DNA of 64,000 bases from positions 124,001-188,000 of the forward strand of contig NZ_JACHCL010000004.1 in assembly GCF_014200725.1 (NCBI RefSeq). The letters are read 5' to 3'. Below the pieces are notes generated by a model. The model made no database searches. It had not been told where the DNA came from and saw only the letters and a program-made list of their open reading frames with translations. The translations under genes and the position numbers were made by a program. The DNA is from Janthinobacterium silvisoli (lineage in GTDB: Bacteria > Pseudomonadota > Gammaproteobacteria > Burkholderiales > Burkholderiaceae_D). Positions 57,745 through 64,000 of the stretch are shown one piece after another. Numbering within the stretch: position 1 is the first letter of the stretch; every line of letters starts with the position of its first letter.

Positions 57745-59346
57745 TTGCCCAACCTGTTGACTCGCCGCCTGGCATTGCTGACCGAAGATGCCAACCGCGC
57801 GCTGCTGGGCGGCTTGCGTGGCATTGAACGCGAAACCCTGCGCATCGATAGCGCCGGCCATCTCGCTTCCACGCCCCATCCGGCCGCCCTGGGTTCGGCC
57901 CTGACGCATCCCGAAATCACCACCGATTACGCCGAGGCACTGCTCGAATTCATCACCCCTGCCGAAAGCGACATCGGCATCACGCTCGACAAGCTCGATA
58001 CCGTGCACCGCTACGCCTACGGCCGCCTGGGCAATGAGTTGCTGTGGAGCCAGTCGATGCCCAGCCAGTTGCCGGCCGAAGCCGGCATCGAGATCGCCAA
58101 CTATGGCAGCTCGAACATGGGCATGCTGAAACATGTGTACCGGCGCGGCCTGGCGCTGCGCTATGGCAAGGCCATGCAATGCATCGCCGGCATCCATTAC
58201 AACTACTCGCTCGACGAACGCCTGTGGCAGCTGCTGGCCAACAACGCGGACACCTGTGGCTGCGAGACCCATGCAACGGCGACCACCAGGGATGTGCAGT
58301 CAGAAAGCTACCTGGCGACGATACGCAACTTCCGCCGCTATAGCTGGCTGCTGATGTATCTGTTCGGCGCCTCGCCAGCCCTGTCGACCGGCTTCCTGCG
58401 CGACCGGCCGCACAAGCTGGAAACCTTGTCCGACGATACCCTGTTCCTGCCCTACGCCACCAGCTTGCGCATGAGCGACCTCGGCTATCAGAACGACGCC
58501 CAGTCCGGCCTGCGTCCGCACGAAAACAGCCTGGAAGACTACGTCAGCGCGCTGACGCATGCCGTCAACGACCCGTATCCGCCGTATCAGGAATTGGGCA
58601 CGAAAAAGGATGGCGAGTGGATACAGCTCTCCACCAATGTGCTGCAGATCGAAAATGAATACTATTCGACCATCCGCCCCAAGCGCGTGATACGCACGGG
58701 CGAGCGCCCGATCCAGGCGCTGTGCCTGCGCGGCGTGCAATACATCGAAGTGCGCTGCATGGATGTCGACCCATTCGAGCCGGTCGGCATCAGCCTGGAA
58801 ACGGGCCGCTTCCTCGACGCCTTTTTGCTGTTCTGCGCGCTCGACGAGAGCGCGCCGATCACCGCCGAGCAAAGCGCCTGCTACACGAATAACTTTGCGC
58901 GCACCGTCAAGGAAGGCCGCACGCCAGGCTTGACCCTGCGCCGCGACGGCGTCGAGATCGGCTTGCAAGCGTGGGGTGAAGAATTGCTGGCGCGTATAGC
59001 CCCCGTGGCCGCCCTGCTCGACGCGCGCCAGGGCGGTACGGCCCATGCCGACAGCCTGGCCGCGCAAGCGCGCAAACTGGCCGATCCGGACGCCACGCCA
59101 TCAGCCAAGGTATTGGCCGAAGTGCGGACCAACGGCGGATCGTTTGCCGCCTTCGGCCTGCAGCAGAGCGAACGCCACGCAGCCTTCTTCCGCACGCATC
59201 CGCCCACGGCCGAACAAAGCGCGTACTTCGACCAGCTGGCGGCCAGCTCGCTGGCCGAACAAGGCGCGCTGGAAGCGGCGCCCGCCGGCAGCTTCGACGA
59301 TTTCGTCGCCGCCTACCGCGCCAGCACCCTGTGTTCCCACACTTGA
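57745..59346 (+). CDS. gshA: Glutamate-cysteine ligase
   Basis: This 533-aa enzyme of the gammaproteobacterial GshA type makes gamma-glutamylcysteine for glutathione. Typical blocks are [55 protein letters not shown] and [15 protein letters not shown]. The start is taken as TTG at 57745, since AAGGAAG lies eight bases upstream and the next residues (PNLLTRRL) begin the family alignment. Codons from 57661 would add 28 residues. Confidence 0.93.
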   Translation: MPNLLTRRLALLTEDANRALLGGLRGIERETLRIDSAGHLASTPHPAALGSALTHPEITTDYAEALLEFITPAESDIGITLDKLDTVHRYAYGRLGNELLWSQSMPSQLPAEAGIEIANYGSSNMGMLKHVYRRGLALRYGKAMQCIAGIHYNYSLDERLWQLLANNADTCGCETHATATTRDVQSESYLATIRNFRRYSWLLMYLFGASPALSTGFLRDRPHKLETLSDDTLFLPYATSLRMSDLGYQNDAQSGLRPHENSLEDYVSALTHAVNDPYPPYQELGTKKDGEWIQLSTNVLQIENEYYSTIRPKRVIRTGERPIQALCLRGVQYIEVRCMDVDPFEPVGISLETGRFLDAFLLFCALDESAPITAEQSACYTNNFARTVKEGRTPGLTLRRDGVEIGLQAWGEELLARIAPVAALLDARQGGTAHADSLAAQARKLADPDATPSAKVLAEVRTNGGSFAAFGLQQSERHAAFFRTHPPTAEQSAYFDQLAASSLAEQGALEAAPAGSFDDFVAAYRASTLCSHT

Positions 59347-59372
59347 GTCATTGATACTCCACCAGGCGCCCC

Positions 59373-60416
59373 ATGCTGACCTTCTATAATGAACTGCACA
59401 GCCAGCATCGGGGCCGCTTTGAAATGTTCCGCGGCGAGCTGGTGCCCTGTTTCGAAAAACCGGAACGGGCCGACATGGTGGTGGCCGAACTGGGGCGGCG
59501 CAACCTGGGCCGCATCGTCACGCCGCACGGCGTACCGCTGACCTCGCTCGAACGCATCCACACGCCGCGCTACCTGCATTTTTTGCGCCATGCCTGGCAT
59601 GACTGGCTGGCGCTGGACCCTGACAATGCCAGCAAGGATGCGCTGCCCTCCGTCTGGCCCGTGCGCACCCTGCGCAGCGATATCGAACCCGATAATTTCG
59701 CCGCCAAACTGGGCTTGTATTCGATGGACAATGGCACGCCGCTGACCAGCGGCACCTGGACCGCCGCCAAGACGGGCGCCGACTGCGCCGTCAATGCCGC
59801 CCACGCCTTGCGCCTGGGCGAACGCGCCACCTTTGCCCTGACCCGGCCGCCCGGCCACCATGCGGGCAGTGATTTCTTTGGCGGCTACTGTTTCCTGAAC
59901 AACGCCGCGCTGGCAGCCCAGCATTTGCTTGACGATGGCGCGCGCCGGGTTGCCATCCTCGACCTCGACTACCACCACGGCAACGGCACGCAGAGCATTT
60001 TTTATGCACGCGACGACGTGCTGTTCGTCTCGCTGCACGCCGATCCGCGCAACGAGTTCCCGTTTTACCTGGGCCACGCCGATGAAACGGGCAGCGGCGC
60101 GGGCACCGGCTATAACCTCAACCTGCCGCTGCCGGCCGGCACCTCCGCCGCCAACTGGTTCGCCGCGCTGGAAACAGCCTGTTTGCGCATCAAGATGTAT
60201 GGCCCCGACGCACTGGTGGTATCGCTGGGCGTGGATACGTATGCGGGCGACCCGCTGTCGCACTTCACCCTGCAAAGCGGCGACTTCCTGCGCCTGGGCG
60301 AACGCCTGGCCTTTTTGGACTTGCCGACCGCCTTTATCCTCGAAGGCGGTTATGCAGTCAAAGAGCTGGGCATCAATGTGGTGAACGTGCTCGAAGGTTT
60401 CGAGACGGCGGAGTAA
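59373..60416 (+). CDS. aphA: Acetylpolyamine amidohydrolase (histone deacetylase superfamily)
   Basis: This 347-aa zinc amidohydrolase is close to the Mycoplana acetylpolyamine deacetylase. N-terminal GGELVPPFE-like GELVPCFEKPERAD, the tandem His in RPPGHHAGSDFFGGYCF, zinc ligands in DLDYHHGNGTQ and VVSLGVDTYAGDP, and EGGYAVKELG are seen. It removes acetyl groups from polyamines or related amides in the cytoplasm. It starts 26 bp after gshA, so both are probably on one transcript. Confidence 0.9.
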   Translation: MLTFYNELHSQHRGRFEMFRGELVPCFEKPERADMVVAELGRRNLGRIVTPHGVPLTSLERIHTPRYLHFLRHAWHDWLALDPDNASKDALPSVWPVRTLRSDIEPDNFAAKLGLYSMDNGTPLTSGTWTAAKTGADCAVNAAHALRLGERATFALTRPPGHHAGSDFFGGYCFLNNAALAAQHLLDDGARRVAILDLDYHHGNGTQSIFYARDDVLFVSLHADPRNEFPFYLGHADETGSGAGTGYNLNLPLPAGTSAANWFAALETACLRIKMYGPDALVVSLGVDTYAGDPLSHFTLQSGDFLRLGERLAFLDLPTAFILEGGYAVKELGINVVNVLEGFETAE

Positions 60417-60500
60417 AAGGCGGCGTTACCAGCTGGTTTGCGGCCAGCAGCAACACTCTCATATTCTCACATTAATATTTTTCACTCTATTTGCAAAATG

Positions 60501-60520
60501 TGAATATTGGTGAGTATTCA
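60501..60520. promoter_or_regulatory. Imperfect dyad upstream of the GG-leader gene
   Basis: TGAATA (60501-60506) and TATTCA (60515-60520) form 6-bp arms about 90 bp upstream of the peptide gene. A further dyad (AATATTTTTCAC at 60474-60485 against GTGAATATT at 60500-60508) overlaps it. The AT-rich region and the nested dyads look like a controlled promoter, but no factor can be assigned. Confidence 0.35.
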
Positions 60521-60610
60521 ACCCGATCCAGGCTAGTAGAATTTATTTTCCGTGACGAAACATTCATGGTTATTCTGCTTGATAATCTTATAAAATTCCG
60601 GGAGAGTCAC

Positions 60611-60754
60611 ATGCAAGTATTATCGTTGGAAGAGTTGGAAATTGTTTCCGGTGGCTACTGGTGGGACAATGTTATTAACGAACAGTTCGGCGGCAACAAT
60701 GGCGGCGGCCATCCTCCAAAGAACGAGGACAGCAAGCCTCTGGAAGAGCCTTGA
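60611..60754 (+). CDS. Double-glycine leader peptide, microcin/bacteriocin-like
   Basis: This 47-aa peptide begins MQVLSLEELEIVSGG, a 15-residue leader that closely matches the colicin V leader MRTLTLNELDSVSGG and ends in the GG cleavage site. The predicted mature part is 32 residues, starting YWWDN and rich in Gly, Asn, Pro and acids. GGGAGAG stands four bases before the ATG at 60611, and an intrinsic terminator ends the unit. No peptidase-containing transporter or immunity gene is adjacent. An upstream ATG at 60566 would lengthen the leader and is less likely. Confidence 0.75.
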   Translation: MQVLSLEELEIVSGGYWWDNVINEQFGGNNGGGHPPKNEDSKPLEEP

Positions 60755-60793
60755 TCATTCAATCGCATCATTCTTGATTGAATAGCTAACAAG

Positions 60794-60821
60794 AAACTCG
60801 CTCCGTAGAGCGAGTTTTTTT
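60794..60821 (+). terminator. Intrinsic terminator of the GG-leader gene
   Basis: CTCGCTC pairs with GAGCGAG around CGTA, preceded by A and followed by seven T. It lies 40 bp after the peptide stop codon and supports a real transcription unit. Confidence 0.9.
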
Positions 60822-60848
60822 ATGCGCCGGCGTGTAAAGACAAGGGCG

Positions 60849-61637
60849 CTACATATTCCTGAACAGGGTCATGAACGGCTGGCTGACGCTCAGCGTTTCC
60901 GGCCGCGTTTTCAGGCGCAGCAGACCACGTCCCATTTCATCACGCGTCACCGACGCCACCATCTTCATGTTGACGATGGTCGAGCGGTGTATCTGTTTAA
61001 AAATAGCCGGGTCGAGCACGTCGAGCAGTTCGCGGATCGGTTTACGCAGCAGCGCCTCGCCTTCGGCCGTGATCACCGCGGTGTACTTGGTGTCCGACTG
61101 AAAATAGGCGATATCGTCGACCATGATCAAACGCGTATCCTTGCCGCTGCTGGCCGTCACCCACACCAGCGGCGGCGCCTTGGCAATCGCTGGCAAGGCG
61201 CCCGTCAATTGCTGCAGCAAGCCGGCCAGCGCGGCGTCCGGTGCATCGCCGCGCGCGGCCCTGGCCTGCACGCGCTGCATGGTGGCCTGCAGGCGCTCAC
61301 TGGCAATCGGTTTCAACAGGTAGTCGACGGCGCCCTTGTCGAAGGCTTCGATCGCATACTGGTCGTAGGCGGTGACGAACACCACCTGCGTGCCCGGGCT
61401 GGCGTCGAGCGCACCGGCCGCCACTTCCATGCCGGACAAACCGGGCATGCGGATATCGAGAAAGGCCACGTCGGGCTGCAAGGTGGCAATCGCATCGAGC
61501 GCCGTACCGCCATCGTCGCAGACGGCCAGGATGCGCAGGTCGGGCCATACTTCACCCAGCATGGCGACCAGCGCATCGCGCAGCAGCGTTTCATCTTCGG
61601 CGATGATGCATGTCATGCCCGGCGTCGTCTTATCCAT
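60849..61637 (-). CDS. LytTR-type response regulator
   Basis: This 262-aa protein has a receiver domain with Asp61 (FLDIRMPG) and Lys109 (YLLKPI). A LytTR DNA-binding domain follows (DDIAYFQSDTKYTAVITAEG, then FKQIHRSTIVNMKMV). The ATG at 61637 has GGAG upstream and overlaps the end of the kinase gene by 8 bp, so the pair is coupled. The family resembles AlgR/BtsR/YehT. LytTR regulators control exported peptides, alginate and nutrient responses. The target is unknown; the GG-leader gene is the nearest candidate, 95 bp away and convergent. Confidence 0.94.
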   Translation of the reverse strand: MDKTTPGMTCIIAEDETLLRDALVAMLGEVWPDLRILAVCDDGGTALDAIATLQPDVAFLDIRMPGLSGMEVAAGALDASPGTQVVFVTAYDQYAIEAFDKGAVDYLLKPIASERLQATMQRVQARAARGDAPDAALAGLLQQLTGALPAIAKAPPLVWVTASSGKDTRLIMVDDIAYFQSDTKYTAVITAEGEALLRKPIRELLDVLDPAIFKQIHRSTIVNMKMVASVTRDEMGRGLLRLKTRPETLSVSQPFMTLFRNM

Positions 61638-62889
61638 GTGACGCTCCTTGCGCGCTAACGTCTGGCACCGTGATGGTGGCCGTGACGCCATCGGGAAAAT
61701 TGGCCAGGATGGAAAACGAGGCGGCAGCGCCATACGTCAGCCGCAGGCGTTCGCGTACATTGCGCAAGCCGATGCCGGTGCCCGTGCCGTCGTCCCGGAA
61801 ACCCTGGCCATCATCGGCCACCGTAACGATCACCGTGCCATTGCCGCTGCGCGCCATGATCCAGATGGTGCCGCCGCCGCTTTTCGGCTCCAGGCCATGC
61901 TTGATGGCGTTTTCCACCAGGGTTTGCAGCATCATCGGCGGCAGTTCCACTTGGCGCAGATAAGCCGGCACCTCGATCTGCAGGTTCAAACGGGCGCCCA
62001 TGCGGATTTTCAGGATATCGAGGTAAGCGCGCGCCCGTTCCAGTTCCGTACCCAGGGTGGACATCGATTGCTCGGTGCGCGGCAAGGAGTGGCGCAGGTA
62101 CAAAATCAGATTACCCAGCATCTCATCGGCCAGAGCCGGATCGCTGCGCGTGAGCAGCTGCGCGCTGGCCAGGGTGTTGTACAGGAAGTGCGGCTCGACC
62201 TGCGCATGCAGCAGACTCAGCTTGGCGACCGTGAGTTCCTTTTCCGTCACCGTCTGGCGCGCTTCGGCCTGTTCGCCGCGACGGCGCTGCGCCACCCGGC
62301 GCGTGATGGCGCGCGTTACCGCTTCCGCGTTTTCCAGGTTGCTGCCATGGTCAACCATAAACCAGTCGGTCCATGCATTGCGCGCCGGCTCGCAAATCAG
62401 GGTCACGCTACCCGCTTCGCCATTCGGCGTGATGGTGGCCAGGATCTGGTTCGGCCGCGGTTCCATGAAAGCGAGCAAGCGCATGCGTGGCAAACCGGTG
62501 TGCGTGTACGGCGCGGCGCGGCGCACGCGGGCTTGCACCTGCAAGCTGTCACGCGCACTTTCCACCACTTCGCTGCCTGGCAATTCGCGGATGGCCGCAT
62601 CGATCATGTCGAATGCTTCGCCCGCCTCGAACGGGATCTCGATCTGGCGCCGCTGACGGCTCGACAGGGTACTGGCATTGACTTCATTGGCAATCAGGCG
62701 CACGCGCCGCACATGCGAAAAGGCATTGCTGATGACGATAGCAGCGAGCAAGAAGCCCAAGGTGACAAAAAAATCATCGGGATGCCAAAAGATATGGCGC
62801 AAATAATTTTCGACCAGGATGGCCGAGACGATGATGTAGCTAATCATCGTCGCCAAGGTCAGGCGCAGAATAAAGAACAGGCTGGTCAT
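61630..62889 (-). CDS. LytS/YehU-type sensor histidine kinase
   Basis: This 419-aa kinase has two N-terminal membrane segments (about residues 4-26 and 42-58) and a long cytoplasmic linker. The His_kinase domain has the phospho-acceptor His234 in HAQVEPHFLYNTL. An HATPase module follows (LVENAIKHGLEPKSGGG, VADDGQGF, GIGLRNVRERL). AGGG precedes the ATG at 62889. It forms an operon with the LytTR regulator. The lack of a large periplasmic domain means the signal is sensed in the membrane or cytoplasm. Confidence 0.93.
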   Translation of the reverse strand: MTSLFFILRLTLATMISYIIVSAILVENYLRHIFWHPDDFFVTLGFLLAAIVISNAFSHVRRVRLIANEVNASTLSSRQRRQIEIPFEAGEAFDMIDAAIRELPGSEVVESARDSLQVQARVRRAAPYTHTGLPRMRLLAFMEPRPNQILATITPNGEAGSVTLICEPARNAWTDWFMVDHGSNLENAEAVTRAITRRVAQRRRGEQAEARQTVTEKELTVAKLSLLHAQVEPHFLYNTLASAQLLTRSDPALADEMLGNLILYLRHSLPRTEQSMSTLGTELERARAYLDILKIRMGARLNLQIEVPAYLRQVELPPMMLQTLVENAIKHGLEPKSGGGTIWIMARSGNGTVIVTVADDGQGFRDDGTGTGIGLRNVRERLRLTYGAAASFSILANFPDGVTATITVPDVSAQGASHG

Positions 62890-63172
62890 GATTTTTCCCT
62901 GAATATGGTAGTGCGCCTAGCATAAGCAGTGGCGTCCACGGCGGTGGACATTATGCGACGGAAGGCCTGTGCTGGCGACAAAGGCAAGGAAATAAAGTAT
63001 TAATGATAAAGACCTCAAAATAAAATCGCTTGCAATTAAATAGTGCGCGATATATATTGAGCACATGGACGCCGCAGCGATAGTTTCAGACGGGCCTCCA
63101 GGGGTGCTTAGGCACGCAGCAAGTAGCACACTATTTAGTCGTTATCTATTAAATAAACTAAAGGAAACCATC

Positions 63173-63598
63173 ATGTCGATCAAACAAGTCCTGTATCGCG
63201 CTCAAGCAACTGCCACCGGTGGCCGTGAAGGCCGCGCCGTCTCGTCCGACAATGTGCTGGACGTGAAACTGACCACGCCGAAAGAACTGGGCGGTAACGG
63301 CGCCGTCGGCACCAACCCGGAACAACTGTTCGCCGCCGGCTACTCGGCCTGCTTCATCGGCGCCATCAAATTCGTCGGCGGCCGCGACAAGATCGCCGTG
63401 CCAGCGGACCTGGCTATCGAAGGCCATGTCGGTATCGGCGCCATCGAGACCGGCTTCGGCATCGAAGTGGAATTGAAAATCTCGCTGCCAGGCATGGAGC
63501 GCGCCGCCGCCGAAGCGCTGGTCGCCGCCGCCCACATCGTGTGCCCGTACTCGAACGCCACCCGTGGCAATATCGACGTTACCCTGACCATCGTCTGA
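63173..63598 (+). CDS. ohr: Organic hydroperoxide resistance protein (OsmC/Ohr)
   Basis: This 141-aa thiol peroxidase has the two reactive Cys of Ohr: the first in [16 protein letters not shown], the second in [14 protein letters not shown]. It reduces organic hydroperoxides using dihydrolipoamide. AAGGA lies upstream of the ATG at 63173. No ohrR is adjacent. The 283-bp gap before it shows an AT-rich promoter region without a clear OhrR box. Confidence 0.95.
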   Translation: MSIKQVLYRAQATATGGREGRAVSSDNVLDVKLTTPKELGGNGAVGTNPEQLFAAGYSACFIGAIKFVGGRDKIAVPADLAIEGHVGIGAIETGFGIEVELKISLPGMERAAAEALVAAAHIVCPYSNATRGNIDVTLTIV

Positions 63599-63657
63599 GG
63601 ACACCTGGCATAAGCTACTGCGCGCCGCGCTGTGCGGCAAGCCATCGTATCGCCATC

Positions 63658-63694
63658 AAAACCGTGCTGCCTGCACCGCAGTACGGTTTTTTTT
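63658..63694 (+). terminator. Intrinsic terminator of ohr
   Basis: AAAACCGTGCTGC pairs with GCAGTACGGTTTT with one mismatch and is followed by a T-run. It lies 60 bp after the ohr stop codon. Confidence 0.85.
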
Positions 63695-63743
63695 CGCGTG
63701 CACCTTTAAAATGATGCTCTTTCGCTGACTTTTCGGAACACGC

Positions 63744-64000
63744 ATGATCAACTGGCAATGGCTCACCTTCGAAGAACTCGGCACCCACACGCTGTATGAG
63801 GTGCTGGCCTTGCGCCAGCGCGTGTTTGTGCTGGAACAGCAATGCCTCTACCCCGACATCGATGGCTACGATCAGCAAGCCATGCATCTGCTGGGCTGGC
63901 GCACCGTCGATGGCCAGCGCCAGCTGGCGGCGTATCTGCGCTGCCTGGCGCCGGGCGCCAAGTACACGGAAATGTCGCTGGGCCGCGTGCTGACGTCACC
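63744..64000 (+). CDS. elaA: ElaA-like GNAT acetyltransferase (5' part)
   Basis: The gene runs off the right edge; 85 codons are visible. The N-terminus WQWLTFEELGTHTLYEVLAL, RQRVFVLEQQCLYPDIDGYD and LLGWR match the ElaA group of GNAT acyltransferases. The acetyl-CoA loop lies beyond the window. The substrate is unknown in the family. The ATG at 63744 follows CGGAAC. Confidence 0.88.
   Translation, partial: MINWQWLTFEELGTHTLYEVLALRQRVFVLEQQCLYPDIDGYDQQAMHLLGWRTVDGQRQLAAYLRCLAPGAKYTEMSLGRVLTS

Noticed and set aside
60491-60610. Upstream extension of the GG-leader peptide (TTG at 60491 or ATG at 60566)
   Set aside because: The ATG at 60611 has GGGAGAG directly upstream and gives the standard 15-residue leader. 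The extension would place unrelated residues before it.

Overview
The window reads as chromosomal DNA of a GC-rich betaproteobacterium, most likely of the family Oxalobacteraceae (Janthinobacterium, Massilia or Duganella type). This is an inference from gene content: a minC-minD-minE operon, phaA/phaB/phasin genes, a proteobacterial GshA, hemA-prfA-prmC, and a MetR-type regulator. Nearly all of it is ordinary core or catabolic DNA. No prophage, integrase, transposase or CRISPR array was recognised.

Region 1 (1-9131) starts with a lipoprotein-like MBL hydrolase cut by the window edge. It is divergent from a TetR regulator, with a perfect 15-bp palindrome inside the tetR promoter. A sugar uptake and catabolism cluster on the minus strand follows: LacI regulator, ABC ATPase, permease, binding protein, then a TIM-barrel isomerase, a Gfo/Idh/MocA oxidoreductase and a small 2Fe-2S ferredoxin. 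A 28-bp perfect palindrome lies just upstream of lacI.

Region 2 (9210-17450) holds a membrane protein, a glycerophosphodiester phosphodiesterase, a TPR/dioxygenase-like protein, GalM, an SDR-MFS-dehydrogenase operon with a divergent LysR regulator, and a tRNA-Arg(CCG). Region 3 (17649-31000) holds a membrane-anchored cytochrome c, two tandem M13 metallopeptidases, a TonB-dependent receptor, an LTxxQ-like periplasmic protein behind a terminator-like leader, a CtpA protease, a KAS III-like enzyme and a YbaL antiporter.

Region 4 (30999-40936) holds FadH, an SRPBCC protein, a DUF2721 protein, a proline iminopeptidase, an Lrp/LysE pair, the PHB genes phaB, phaA and phasin, and MetR. Beside metR lies a decayed metE: short N- and C-terminal remnants with stops and frameshifts, although the MetR-type operator is still perfect.

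Region 5 (41604-49691) is the main accessory locus. A secreted SpvB/FG-GAP protein and a secreted RHS protein are followed by an AT-rich small membrane protein whose ATG overlaps the RHS stop codon. This looks like a polymorphic toxin with its immunity gene.

Region 6 (50227-64000) returns to core genes: minCDE, an EcsC/DUF697-like protein, an orphan OmpR-type regulator, hemA, prfA, dsbB, prmC, gshA, an acetylpolyamine amidohydrolase, ohr and elaA. Between the amidohydrolase gene and a LytTR regulator/LytS-type kinase pair sits a 47-codon gene with its own ribosome binding site and terminator. It encodes a double-glycine leader very like that of colicin V, a candidate unannotated microcin or signal peptide. 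The leader and the neighbouring kinase/regulator pair form the most interesting candidate system in the window.
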